Assembly: GCF_003704105.1 (NCBI RefSeq)
Contig: NZ_QUOQ01000003.1
Coordinates: 372,001 to 436,000, forward strand
Direction: 5' to 3'
Length of the DNA stretch: 64,000 bases
Source of the DNA: Brevundimonas lutea
GTDB lineage: Bacteria > Pseudomonadota > Alphaproteobacteria > Caulobacterales > Caulobacteraceae
Below, one piece after another: positions 54,935 through 63,292 of this stretch. A program made the translations under genes and the position numbers. The number at the start of each line of letters is the position of its first letter. Position 1 is the stretch's first letter. The notes beneath the pieces are model-generated. The model worked only from the letters and a program-made list of their open reading frames with translations, ran no database searches and was not told the DNA's origin.

Positions 54935-55463
54935 GGCCATAGGGATCGGTGGCCCCGGTCTCGCAGTAGCCGAAGAAGGCCCGCACCGCCGTCAGGCCCT
55001 CGGCCTTGGCGTTCAATCGGGTCACTTGCGCCGGGCCAGTGATCAGGTCGCCGGTGGTGACGTCCAAAGCGCCCGAGCGCGACAGCGCGGCGATGACCGG
55101 ATGGTCCAGCGGGGCGGTCGACGCCCAGGCGAAGACCTCGCTCTCGCCGCCGGACGTCAGGCGCGCTGGCGGCGGTTCGTCACCCGGCCATGTCATCTCG
55201 ACCTCGACGGAGGCCGGCAGGCACGACAGGCCGAACAGGCTGACGCCCTCGGCCCAGTCCCCGTCGCCGAAGTCCAGATTGGCCGATCCGCCGTGGGGTC
55301 GCCACGACCAGTCATAGGTCTCGGGATAGGCGACCTCCGTCGGCGCGGCTGTGGCTGGCGCCGCCACCGAAGGGGCCAGCGCGGGCGCGGGAGCCGGGGC
55401 CTCGGCCGTGTCGCAAGCCGCCAGCAGTCCGATCGCCGCCGCCGTCATCAGTCGCCAGCTCAT
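54894..55463 (-). CDS. Putative lipoprotein
   Basis: A 189-residue protein. The leader MSWRLMTAAAIGLLAACDTAE has a lipobox with Cys17. A Pro/Ala-rich linker follows, then a globular part containing YDWSWRPHGGSANLDFGDGD and VFAWASTAPLDHPVIAALS. No family recognised. A second, unrelated lipoprotein of the same leader type is at 34890-35363. Starts 41 bases upstream of the der stop region and runs in the same direction away from it. Confidence 0.72.
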   Translation of the reverse strand: MSWRLMTAAAIGLLAACDTAEAPAPAPALAPSVAAPATAAPTEVAYPETYDWSWRPHGGSANLDFGDGDWAEGVSLFGLSCLPASVEVEMTWPGDEPPPARLTSGGESEVFAWASTAPLDHPVIAALSRSGALDVTTGDLITGPAQVTRLNAKAEGLTAVRAFFGYCETGATDPYGLTTQNGSSATPGS

Positions 55464-55504
55464 CAGGCTCTCCCTAATCTCGGTTGTCGCGCCGTGGGCG
55501 CGGG

Positions 55505-57115
55505 TCAGCGGCGCGGACCGCTCTTGTGGCCGGTACGCACGCGGCCCGAGCGCGAAACCTGCCGAGCCCCGCCGCGCGCGCCCTTGCCCACCGGCACAGA
55601 ACTTCCGGCCTTCTTGCCGGATCCCGACTTCAGCCCGGACAGTGCCTTCACCTTGGGCTTGGCGGCCTTCTGCTGCTCGATACGCTTGCCGGGCAGGCTC
55701 GACAGCGCCTCGGCCTTACGGATCTTGCGCGGCGCGGTCTTCGCCGTCCCCTTGAACCGCTCGGGTCCGGACTTGGCGCCGCCCTCGGCGTAGGGATTGG
55801 CGCTGCCGGCCTTGACCGTCAGCCGCACGGGCGTGCCGTGCAGGTCGAAGCTCTCGCGCAGACTGTTGACCAGATAGCGTCTGTAGTGGTCGGGCATGGC
55901 CGACGCGCGGCTGGCGAACAGCACGAAGGTGGGCGGTCGCGCCTTGGTCTGGGCCATGTATTTGGGCTTGACCCGCTTGCCGTCGACGGCGGGCGGCGGA
56001 TGGCGCTGGGTCGCCATGGCCAGCCAATCGTTGAGATCGCGCGTCTTGACCTTCACCGACCAGGTCGCATGCGCCTCGGTGATCGCCGGCATCAGCCGCT
56101 CGACCCCGCGCCCCGAGAACGACGACAGGGCCACAAACGGGCTGCCCTTCAACTGCGGCAGCTTGTTTTCGGCCAGAACCTTCAGCTCGGCCATCCGCGC
56201 CTGGGGCTCCTCCTCCAGATCCCACTTGGCGGCGACATAGACCAGCGCCCGCCCCTCGCGCTCGACCAGATCAGCCAGCTGCAGGTCCTGGGTGTCGAAG
56301 GCGTCGTCCTTGTCCATGACCAGGACCACGACTTCGGCGAAGGTGATGGCCCGGATGGTGTCGGCGACCGACAGCTTCTCCAGCTTCTCCTGAACCCGGG
56401 CCTTGCGACGCATGCCGGCGGTATCGACCAGGCGGAAGCGCTGTCCCTCGTGCTCGAAGTCCACCGAGATGGAGTCGCGGGTGATCCCGGCTTCCGGCCC
56501 GGTCAGCAGCCGGTCCTCGCCGATCAGACGGTTGATCAGGGTCGACTTGCCGGCGTTCGGCCGGCCGATGACGGCGACGCGAATGGGCTTGTCGGTTTCC
56601 TCGTCTTCCGAAACCTCGATGTCGGCCGAGGCCATGGCGACGGCGGCGTAGAGGTCGGCCATGCCCTCGCCGTGCTCGGCCGAAATAGCCACGGGTTCCC
56701 CAAAGCCCAGCCCGTGCGCCTCGCCGACCCCGCCGCCGGATTCCCGGCTCTCGGACTTGTTGGCCAGGAGAACCACGGGCCTGTCCTGCTTCCTCAGCCG
56801 ATCGGCGAAGATGCGGTCCAGGGCCGTCACGCCCTCGCGCGCGTCGACCATGAACAGGATCAGCTCGGCGTCCTCGATCGCCGCCTCGGTCTGCTCGCGC
56901 ATGCGGCTCTCGAGGCTTTCGTCGGTGACATCCTCATAGCCGGCGGTGTCGATCAGCGTCAGGTCGATGTCGCCGATGTTCCCGTCGGCGTAGCGCCGGT
57001 CGCGGGTCACCCCCGGCCGGTCATCGACCAGCGCCAGGCGCTTGCCCACCAGCCGGTTGAACAGGGTCGACTTGCCCACATTGGGGCGTCCGACGATGGC
57101 GACCTTCAGGGCCAT
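55505..57115 (-). CDS. der: Ribosome-assembly GTPase Der (EngA)
   Basis: A tandem-GTPase protein needed for 50S subunit maturation. It is 536 residues long. The first G domain has VAIVGRPNVGKSTLFNRLVG and LLANKSESRE, the second has VIGRPNAGKSTLINRLIGED and DTAGMRRKARVQ, and a KH-like domain follows. The C-terminal extension is basic and low-complexity (KKAGSSVPVGKGARGGARQV). The BamB-like gene lies 21 bases upstream on the same strand, and the YfgM-like gene upstream of that. Confidence 0.96.
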   Translation of the reverse strand: MALKVAIVGRPNVGKSTLFNRLVGKRLALVDDRPGVTRDRRYADGNIGDIDLTLIDTAGYEDVTDESLESRMREQTEAAIEDAELILFMVDAREGVTALDRIFADRLRKQDRPVVLLANKSESRESGGGVGEAHGLGFGEPVAISAEHGEGMADLYAAVAMASADIEVSEDEETDKPIRVAVIGRPNAGKSTLINRLIGEDRLLTGPEAGITRDSISVDFEHEGQRFRLVDTAGMRRKARVQEKLEKLSVADTIRAITFAEVVVLVMDKDDAFDTQDLQLADLVEREGRALVYVAAKWDLEEEPQARMAELKVLAENKLPQLKGSPFVALSSFSGRGVERLMPAITEAHATWSVKVKTRDLNDWLAMATQRHPPPAVDGKRVKPKYMAQTKARPPTFVLFASRASAMPDHYRRYLVNSLRESFDLHGTPVRLTVKAGSANPYAEGGAKSGPERFKGTAKTAPRKIRKAEALSSLPGKRIEQQKAAKPKVKALSGLKSGSGKKAGSSVPVGKGARGGARQVSRSGRVRTGHKSGPRR

Positions 57116-57136
57116 CTCACGCGGCCCTTTCCGGCC

Positions 57137-58570
57137 CTATTGAATGGAGACGAGCTGCCCGTTGTCGAGCAGGACGTAGAGAACGCCATTATAGGCCATC
57201 GGCGCGATATAGGCGGGCGCCCCCAGACGAATTTCCGACTGCTGCGCCCCGGTCTTGGGATCCAGCGCCACGGCGACGCCGTCGGAGTTGACCAGGATCA
57301 GTCGGTTCGACGCCAGGATCGGCCCCGACCAGATCGGCCGCACGGTGCGGTCGAAGAAGCCGAGGAAGCCGCCTTCCTGACGCACCCGGCCCTCGTTCAG
57401 ATCACGGGTCCAGTAGACGCCGCCGTTCTCGCGGTTCGCCACCGTCAGCTCGCCCGACTTGGAGACGATATAGACGGCGTCGCCGGCGGCCAGAGGCGCA
57501 TTCACGCCCGCGACCGGCAGGCTCCATTTGGGCTGACCGGTGCGCAGGTCCAGCGCGCTCATCACGCCCGAGTGGCTGACGGCGTAGACAGTCTGGCGGT
57601 TGATCACCGGACGGCCCGCGATATCGCGGATTTCCGATAGGGCGTTGGTGCGGCTGGCCTGCGACAGCACCTGCTGCCACAGCGGCTGGCCATTGGCGGC
57701 GCGCACCGCAATGACCTCGCCCGACGAGAACGGCGCGATGATCGTGTCGCCGGTCACCGCCGGGCTGGAGGCGCGCAGGAAGCGAGCCGGCTCGGCGATC
57801 GCCTGATAGGACCAGGCCTGCTCGCCCGTGGCGACATCAAAGGCCAGCAGCTGGTTGTCGACGTCGATGGCGTACAGCCGATTTCCGGCCACCGTCGGCG
57901 CGCCGTGGATCGGCGACTCGACCGATTGGCGCCACTGGATCGCGCCGGTCGCGGCGTCCAGCGCCAGGACCTGACGGTAGCCCGAGACGACGAACAGGCG
58001 GCCGCCCGCCGCAGCCACGCCCCCGCCGAAACCGCCCGTGACCTCGCCGGCGGAGCCGCGGAAACCGATGCCCGTGCCGAACAGGCCGGCCCCGGGCTCA
58101 CGCTCGTCGGTCGGCTTGATGTTGGTGCGCCAGGCGATGGCGCCGGTCGCGGCGTCGACGGCCACCACGTCGGCCTCACCGTCGATGGCGAACAGTCGTC
58201 CATTGTCGGCGACCGGCGGCGACGTGACCTGAAGGCGACCGCCGGTGCCCGCGCCGATATCGCGCCGCCAGCCGACCTGGAAGGCCGGGGCCGCATTCAC
58301 ATGCTCGACCGACTGCTCGAGGTTGCCGCCCGGCACCGCCCAGGAAGACACGGGTGTCGGTCCAGGGAGGAAGAAGTCGCGACCGGCAAGGTCAGACGAG
58401 GGAGTCAGCTGCTGCTCAAACTCGATGATCGAGACGCGCTCCCCGGCCGCGGCGACCGCCTCCGGCTGGCCGTCCCCGCCAAACGGCCAGAGCCTGCGGG
58501 CCGTGGAGCAGGAAGCGAGGCCCACGGACACCAGCCCGATCACGGCGAGCCTGAAAGCGGTGGCGGTCAT
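57137..58570 (-). CDS. bamB: BamB-like beta-propeller lipoprotein
   Basis: A 477-residue PQQ-type propeller. The start at 58570 gives a signal peptide with lipobox LASC (MTATAFRLAVIGLVSVGLAS); the longer frame has no signal. The repeats appear about seven times, such as AVDAATGAIAWRTNIKPT and ALDAATGAIQWRQSVESP, plus GQPLWQQV and TGQPKWSLPVAG. BamB assists outer-membrane protein insertion. The YfgM-BamB-Der order, seen also in gammaproteobacteria, supports this assignment. Located in the periplasm, anchored to the outer membrane. Confidence 0.88.
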   Translation of the reverse strand: MTATAFRLAVIGLVSVGLASCSTARRLWPFGGDGQPEAVAAAGERVSIIEFEQQLTPSSDLAGRDFFLPGPTPVSSWAVPGGNLEQSVEHVNAAPAFQVGWRRDIGAGTGGRLQVTSPPVADNGRLFAIDGEADVVAVDAATGAIAWRTNIKPTDEREPGAGLFGTGIGFRGSAGEVTGGFGGGVAAAGGRLFVVSGYRQVLALDAATGAIQWRQSVESPIHGAPTVAGNRLYAIDVDNQLLAFDVATGEQAWSYQAIAEPARFLRASSPAVTGDTIIAPFSSGEVIAVRAANGQPLWQQVLSQASRTNALSEIRDIAGRPVINRQTVYAVSHSGVMSALDLRTGQPKWSLPVAGVNAPLAAGDAVYIVSKSGELTVANRENGGVYWTRDLNEGRVRQEGGFLGFFDRTVRPIWSGPILASNRLILVNSDGVAVALDPKTGAQQSEIRLGAPAYIAPMAYNGVLYVLLDNGQLVSIQ

Positions 58571-58595
58571 GCGGTGTTCGATCCTGAGCGACACG

Positions 58596-59381
58596 TTACT
58601 GGGCGGCAGCCGGGGCCGGAGCCTCGGCGGCCGGAACCGACGCAGGCGCGGCGGCCGGAGCGGCGGGAGCGGCGGCGGCCGGAGCGCCGGCTCCATCCGC
58701 CGGCATGGCCTGAAGCGTCGCCGCGAGGGCGGGCGCGAGGCCGCTGTCGATGCTGTCAATCGCGGCTTGGGCGCGCTGGCGGACGTTTTCCGGCACGTCC
58801 TGGCCGATCGTCAGCAGGCTGAGCGCCTCACGCGCCGGCTGGGCCTGACCCGCCTTGAGCCGCGAGAAGGCCAGCGCCTCCTGGGCGAAGGGGCGGAACG
58901 GGCGGCCTTCCTCGACCAGCGGATTGAGGCGCGCCTCCATGTCGGCGAGCGACGCGTCGGTATCCATGGCCAGATAGGCGGCCTTCAGCGCGGCGGCGTC
59001 CTTCAGCAGCGGATCGCGCGTGGCGTCGGCGGCTTCATCGAGCAGCGCCAGGGCCTGGGCGGCGTCGCCATCGACGAGCGCCAGATTGGCCCGCTGGTGC
59101 AGAGCCAGGGCGCCGTAAGCCCCCCCAAATTCCTGAACCGCGACGAAGGCCTGCTCGGCGCTCTCGGCGTCGCCTTCCTGCAAGGCTTCCAAACCGGCCT
59201 GGTACTGGACCGAGGCCTCATCGGCTTGCCGGGTGCGCCAGCTGTCGTAGCCCCACCACGCCAGGGCGGCGATCAGCGCCAGCAGCAGCAGGCCGCCGAC
59301 GATCGGCAGCCAGCGGCGGGCCAGGCGCTTGTAACGCTCCGATCGAAGATCTTCCTCGACCGCTTCAAAGACATCGACCAC
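58596..59381 (-). CDS. YfgM-like TPR membrane protein
   Basis: A 261-residue protein starting at GTG (MVDVFEAVEEDLRSERYKRL). A single transmembrane segment (about 25-45, LPIVGGLLLLALIAALAWW) is followed by TPR-like helices (QYQAGLEALQEGDAESAEQAF, LHQRANLALVDGDAAQAL). A low-complexity Ala/Pro tail makes up the last 45 residues. In E. coli YfgM associates with the Sec translocon and periplasmic chaperones. Upstream of bamB and der in the same order as in other proteobacteria. Confidence 0.87.
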   Translation of the reverse strand: MVDVFEAVEEDLRSERYKRLARRWLPIVGGLLLLALIAALAWWGYDSWRTRQADEASVQYQAGLEALQEGDAESAEQAFVAVQEFGGAYGALALHQRANLALVDGDAAQALALLDEAADATRDPLLKDAAALKAAYLAMDTDASLADMEARLNPLVEEGRPFRPFAQEALAFSRLKAGQAQPAREALSLLTIGQDVPENVRQRAQAAIDSIDSGLAPALAATLQAMPADGAGAPAAAAPAAPAAAPASVPAAEAPAPAAAQ

Positions 59382-59540
59382 GTACGGGGCCCCTCGGAAA
59401 TTGCGGCGCGACCCTACTGGGTCGTTCCGGCCCCCGCAACAGACGCAGAGGGCGCAATCCTGCGCCCGGGCGACGGCGGGTCGCTGATTGCTGGCCTAGG
59501 GGGGGACCGTGGCCGGAAAACGGCGCGAGCCCCGCGGACG

Positions 59541-59969
59541 TCAGGTCTGGCCCGTCAGCTTGAGCGCGCCCAGGGTGGCGGCCGCCACCAGAGCCGCCGC
59601 CAGTCCCCAGAACAGGGTCATGCCGCCCAGGGCGCCGAGATCGATGAACGACCCCAGGCCGAGCTGATCCAGACCGTTCATCATCGCCTGCTGTCCCTGC
59701 ACGCCGACCGAGGTCAGGGAGGTGTCGACCGCCCGAGCCGACCCCTCGGCCGCCTCTCCGGCGCGGAACACGAAATTGGTGGCCAGGGTTTCGCGCACCG
59801 CCACCACCCCTCCGATCAGGCCCGCCGCGCCCAGGAAGACGCCGCGAAAACGGGAGCCGCGCTCCAGCCGCCGCGCCACGCCGGCGGCGAACAGGTCGGC
59901 GTCCGCCATCTGCGGCGCACGGGCGTACAGTCGCTCGATGAAGGGATCGAATTCGTCAGGCCCGGACAT
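59541..59969 (-). CDS. Putative anti-sigma or sigma-associated membrane protein
   Basis: A 142-residue protein starting MSGPDEFDPFIERLYARAPQ. The upstream ATG at 60041 is rejected because it lies within the sigma gene. The first 45 residues are hydrophilic and helical; two hydrophobic segments follow (about 48-66, FRGVFLGAAGLIGGVVAV, and 118-138, LGGMTLFWGLAAALVAAAT). Its start overlaps the ECF sigma stop by 14 bases, so the two are translated together. A membrane partner that restrains the sigma factor is the inference; no known anti-sigma domain is visible. Confidence 0.7.
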   Translation of the reverse strand: MSGPDEFDPFIERLYARAPQMADADLFAAGVARRLERGSRFRGVFLGAAGLIGGVVAVRETLATNFVFRAGEAAEGSARAVDTSLTSVGVQGQQAMMNGLDQLGLGSFIDLGALGGMTLFWGLAAALVAAATLGALKLTGQT

Positions 59970-60519
59970 CGGCCGGCCTCCCGTGCTGGTCCACGACCGG
60001 CGCAAGCCGGGCGCGGAGTTTATCGAGACCACGTTTGACATGGGACTTCACCGTTCCAAGGGGAAGGTCCAGCGACTGGGCGATCTCCGGATGGGAGAAG
60101 CCAGCGCCGTGACACAGTGAGACACACAACCGCTCGACCTCGCTGAGCGCCTGCAGCGCCTCGTCCAGGTCGACCAGCTCCCCCGCCTGGACGCCGCCGG
60201 AAGGCTCCGGTTCACCCTCGAGCTCGGCGACATAGCGCGCCTCTTTGGAGCGCCGCCGCAGGTACAGCCGCGCGGCGATTCGCTTGACCCAGGCGCCGAA
60301 GGTGCCCTGCCCCCTGAACTCGCCAACCTTCTGGAAGGCGGTCAGAAAGGCGTCCTGGGCCACGTCGTCGGCCAGGGACGGCTGGGCGCCCATCCGCCTC
60401 AGCAGGGCGCGGACCGCCGAGCCGTGGCGGCGAACCAGCTCGCCGAACTCGGCCCGGCCGCCGGCCGCCGCCAGGGCGGCCAGCTCCACGTCGTGCATGT
60501 CGATCGGGCGCTTGGCCAT
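59956..60519 (-). CDS. ECF-type RNA polymerase sigma factor
   Basis: A 187-residue protein starting MAKRPIDMHDVELAALAAAG. Region 2 includes FGELVRRHGSAVRALLRRMG and ADDVAQDAFLTAFQKVGEFRG, followed by a basic GTFGAWVKRIAARLYLRRR. Region 4 reads ALSEVERLCVSLCHGAGFSH, PEIAQSLDLPLGTVKSHVKRGL. The DUF6249 gene lies upstream and the putative membrane partner downstream. Autoregulation is typical of the class, but no promoter consensus is clear here. Confidence 0.92.
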   Translation of the reverse strand: MAKRPIDMHDVELAALAAAGGRAEFGELVRRHGSAVRALLRRMGAQPSLADDVAQDAFLTAFQKVGEFRGQGTFGAWVKRIAARLYLRRRSKEARYVAELEGEPEPSGGVQAGELVDLDEALQALSEVERLCVSLCHGAGFSHPEIAQSLDLPLGTVKSHVKRGLDKLRARLAPVVDQHGRPADVRA

Positions 60520-60549
60520 GATCCGACGGTTCCTCCCCGTGACCGACGA

Positions 60550-60960
60550 TCAGTCGCGGTTCTTGTTGAGCAGGCCCAGCACCAGGAAGGCGGCGCCGAT
60601 GGTCGCGGGGATGGTGGCGATGCCGAGCAGGCTCTGGTTCGCACCGACCCAGCCGTCGTTCCAGCCGAAGTCGCTGACGATGGAGAACAGGGCGATGCCG
60701 ACGCCGACCGCCAGCCAGATGATGCCCTGACGGATGTCGCGGGCGCGAGAGCTGGGCCGCTTGGGCGGGGCCTCGGGCACATTACGCGTCATGGCCTCAA
60801 TCAGCTCGGGTGGCAGCGGCTGGCCCTTTTCCAGCGCTGCCCGGACGGTGGCCTGCATCTCGGCCTGCTCGCGGGCCCTGATGATCTTGGGCCAGACCAC
60901 GATGGCCACGACCATGAGGAACGGCGCCGTGACGGCGGCCAGGGCGACAAGAATTTCCAT
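60550..60960 (-). CDS. DUF6249-like membrane protein
   Basis: A 136-residue protein starting MEILVALAAVTAPFLMVVAI. The N-terminal transmembrane helix (about 5-24) is followed by a helical hydrophilic segment (REQAEMQATVRAALEKGQPLPPELIEAM), as in DUF6249 proteins. Two more hydrophobic segments follow at about 80-95 and 110-130. It ends LLNKNRD, 30 bases before the ECF sigma start. Possible sensing or envelope role; unproven. Confidence 0.78.
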   Translation of the reverse strand: MEILVALAAVTAPFLMVVAIVVWPKIIRAREQAEMQATVRAALEKGQPLPPELIEAMTRNVPEAPPKRPSSRARDIRQGIIWLAVGVGIALFSIVSDFGWNDGWVGANQSLLGIATIPATIGAAFLVLGLLNKNRD

Positions 60961-61128
60961 CTCGGGCTTCCTTCTCAGAGAGACGTTCGTTGGACCGGAG
61001 CGTCATGCCGCGGCCTTCTGATCACAAGAGGCGGGGACGAGCGTCCACGGATGCGAAACAGGACGTGAAATCTTCGTAAGGTCGGCCAGGCGTTAGGGTG
61101 TCCCCCTTTTCGCGTGAGGAGATCGCCA

Positions 61129-61956
61129 ATGCTGAACCGCCGCCGCCTGCTGGTCGCCGGGGCCGGGATCGCCGCGATGCCGCTTGCCGCCTGCGCAACC
61201 ACGGGGACAAGCGCCAGACGGTCCCTTACCGTGGCCACCTTCAACATCTGGCACGACATGGGCGACTGGCCGACCCGCAGGCCTATGGTGATTCGCGACC
61301 TCGCCGCGCTGGACGCCGACATCATCGGCCTGCAGGAGGTGCTGCAGGACGAGGGCCTGCCCAATCAGGCCGAGGACATCGCTCAAGCTCTTGGCGGCTA
61401 TGATGTCCACTTCGTCTCGATCGACCCGCCCGGCCAGGCCCGCCGCTATGGCAACGCCGTCCTCAGCCGACTTCCGGTGCTGGCGCGCGATGAGATGAAG
61501 CTGCGGCCGCTCGACGACTCGCGCACCGCCGCCCACGTCCGGGTCGATCTAGACGGAAGCCCCGTCGACATCTTCAACACCCACCTGCACTGGCGGCAGG
61601 AGGGCGGGGCCATCCGCGCCCAGCAGATCGCCGATCTCCTGAACTTCATCGACAGCCGCTCCGACGACGCGTCGTCGCTAGTTCTCGGTGACATGAACGC
61701 GGTCATCGCCTGGCCCGAGTTCCAGCCCCTGCTGGCCCGCTATGACGACGCCTGGCGGCTCCGCAACCCGACCGCCAGGGAGCCGACGACCCTGGTTCCC
61801 GGCCTGCATCAGAGCGCCGTGCGCATCGACCATGTGCTGGTGGAGAAAGACTGCTTTACCGTGCACGACGCCCGGCTGTTCGCCACCGAGGCCGACGCCG
61901 CGGGCGTCTATCCGTCCGACCACTTCGGCGTCATGGCCCGGCTGGCGGTGCGCTGA
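61129..61956 (+). CDS. Exported endonuclease/exonuclease/phosphatase-family protein (second copy)
   Basis: A 275-residue protein. Start at 61129 chosen for GAGGAG seven bases upstream. The leader is twin-arginine-like (LNRRRLLVAGAGIAAMPLAAC), with a lipobox ending at Cys about residue 25. The fold is EEP: TVATFNIWHDMG, DIIGLQEVLQDEG, VDIFNTHLHWRQEGGA, LVLGDMNAVIAW and YPSDHFGVMARL with the final catalytic His. Substrate may be a phosphodiester or a nucleic acid; not decidable. Unlike the gene at 8520-9554, it has a Tat-type leader, pointing to export of a folded enzyme. Confidence 0.85.
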   Translation: MLNRRRLLVAGAGIAAMPLAACATTGTSARRSLTVATFNIWHDMGDWPTRRPMVIRDLAALDADIIGLQEVLQDEGLPNQAEDIAQALGGYDVHFVSIDPPGQARRYGNAVLSRLPVLARDEMKLRPLDDSRTAAHVRVDLDGSPVDIFNTHLHWRQEGGAIRAQQIADLLNFIDSRSDDASSLVLGDMNAVIAWPEFQPLLARYDDAWRLRNPTAREPTTLVPGLHQSAVRIDHVLVEKDCFTVHDARLFATEADAAGVYPSDHFGVMARLAVR

Positions 61957-61977
61957 GCCCCGGTCTAGACCGCGCTC

Positions 61978-62736
61978 ATGGCCTGGACCCGCACCTATGA
62001 CCTCGACGAGCCCCAGCGGGTGAACCGCTGGCTGGGCCAGAGCGGAGTCTGTTCGCGGCGCGAAGCGGAGGGCCTGATCGCCCAGGGCCTGGTCAGCATC
62101 GACGGCGAGCGCGTCTCCGACCCCGGCCGCAAGATCGAGAAGGGTCAGACGCTGACCCTGTCGGACCGCGCCGAGGCGCAGCTGGGTTCGGCCCTGACTG
62201 TGCTGCTGCACAAGCCGGTGGGGATCGTCTCGGCCCAGCCCGAGCCGGGCCAGGTTCCGGCCGTCCGCCTGTTGACCCGTCGCGCCCTCGTGGGCGAGAG
62301 CCCAACGATCCCCGACGCCAACACCAGCCTGGCGCCCATCGGTCGGCTGGACATGGATTCGCGCGGCCTGCTGATCCTGTCGGAGGACGGCGTGGTGGCC
62401 AAGGCCGTCATCGGCCCGGCTTCGGAGCTGGAGAAGGAGTATCTGGTCACGGTCGGTGGCGAGGTCACCGAGCGGAAGCTGACCCTGCTGCGCCACGGCC
62501 TGGAGTTGGACGGCCGTCAGCTGCGCCCCGCCCGCGTGACCCGCACGCCCGAAGGCCCGCTGCGCTTCATCCTGACCGAAGGCCGAAACCGCCAGATCCG
62601 GCGCATGTGCGAGCTGGTCGAACTGGAGGTTACGGACCTCCTCCGCATCCGCGTCGGCCCCCTGACCCTGAATGGCCTGCCTGAAGGGAGATGGCGAGCG
62701 CTGACGGCGCAGGAGCGGGTCAGTCTGGTTTCCTGA
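61978..62736 (+). CDS. Ribosomal pseudouridine synthase, RluF/RluB type
   Basis: A 252-residue protein with an N-terminal S4 RNA-binding domain (RVNRWLGQSGVCSRREAEGLI) and the RsuA/RluB catalytic core, whose aspartate is in IGRLDMDSRGLLIL. ILTEGRNRQIRRMCELVELEV follows. It is closest in organisation to RluF, which modifies 23S rRNA, but the exact target cannot be told from sequence. Starts 21 bases after the EEP gene. Confidence 0.9.
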   Translation: MAWTRTYDLDEPQRVNRWLGQSGVCSRREAEGLIAQGLVSIDGERVSDPGRKIEKGQTLTLSDRAEAQLGSALTVLLHKPVGIVSAQPEPGQVPAVRLLTRRALVGESPTIPDANTSLAPIGRLDMDSRGLLILSEDGVVAKAVIGPASELEKEYLVTVGGEVTERKLTLLRHGLELDGRQLRPARVTRTPEGPLRFILTEGRNRQIRRMCELVELEVTDLLRIRVGPLTLNGLPEGRWRALTAQERVSLVS

Positions 62737-62744
62737 TCCCGCCG

Positions 62745-62842
62745 CCTCACCGGCGAAGGCCGGGGCCCAGAAGGTCTTGCGTGAGATGCCGACGACGGAC
62801 CTGCGTTCGCGGCCGTGGACCCCGGCCTTCGCCGGGGAGGCG
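62745..62842. repeat. REP-type inverted repeat (CCGGCCTTCGCCGGGG)
   Basis: Two copies of a 20-plus-base palindromic core lie in opposite orientation between the pseudouridine synthase and the ArsC-like gene. The left one reads CCGGCGAAGGCCGGGG (62750-62765). The right one is GACCCCGGCCTTCGCCGGGG (62818-62837). This family is widespread between genes in alphaproteobacteria. Likely a bidirectional terminator or REP pair between convergent genes. Confidence 0.85.
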
Positions 62843-62854
62843 GAAAATTCTGGC

Positions 62855-63205
62855 CTAGCTCAGCGCCTTCTCCCAGGCCTCGGGCTTGAATCCCACCAGC
62901 GTCCGGCCGTCCCCCAGGTCCAGGATAGGGCGCTTGATCATCGACGGCTGCTCCAGCATCAGCGCCACCGCCTGGTCGGCGTCCAGGCCAGCCTTGGCCT
63001 CATCAGGCAGTTTGCGGAACGTCGTTCCGGCCCGGTTCAGCACCGTCTCCCAGCCATGCTCGGCCACGCGCGCCTCGAGGAAGCCGCGGTCCGCCCCGGC
63101 CTTCTTGTAGTCGTGGAAGGCGTGATCGGCCCCGCGCTCGCCCAGCCAGGTCCGCGCCTTCTTCACCGTGTCGCAGTTGGGAATGCCGTAGAGGGTATAG
63201 GCCAC
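62855..63205 (-). CDS. ArsC/YffB-family thioredoxin-fold protein
   Basis: A 116-residue protein starting MAYTLYGIPNCDTVKKARTW. The single catalytic cysteine in PNCDTVKKA, the LPDEAKAGLDADQAVALML helix and the PSMIKRPILDLGDGRTLVGF loop are those of the ArsC-related YffB/Spx group. The arginine trio expected of true arsenate reductases is not complete, so an ArsC activity is not claimed. Convergent with the pseudouridine synthase. Confidence 0.88.
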   Translation of the reverse strand: MAYTLYGIPNCDTVKKARTWLGERGADHAFHDYKKAGADRGFLEARVAEHGWETVLNRAGTTFRKLPDEAKAGLDADQAVALMLEQPSMIKRPILDLGDGRTLVGFKPEAWEKALS

Positions 63206-63266
63206 GTCGCGTCTCCGAGGTTTGGATCGGGCGCGTTTGTCATGGTTCGAGGGCGGTGTCTGCTAT

Positions 63267-63292
63267 CGGCTCAACGCCTCGACGTTGAGCCG
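63267..63292. terminator. Palindrome overlapping the stop of the repeat protein
   Basis: CGGCTCAACG and CGTTGAGCCG form a perfect 10-bp stem with a 6-base loop (CCTCGA). It includes the stop codon of the minus-strand gene. No T-run follows on either strand, so it may be an RNA 3' end structure rather than a classical terminator. Confidence 0.45.

Noticed and set aside
55484-57640. A 718-codon open frame on the plus strand opposite der and bamB
   Set aside because: Shadow frame; the minus strand carries two well-defined genes with motifs here.
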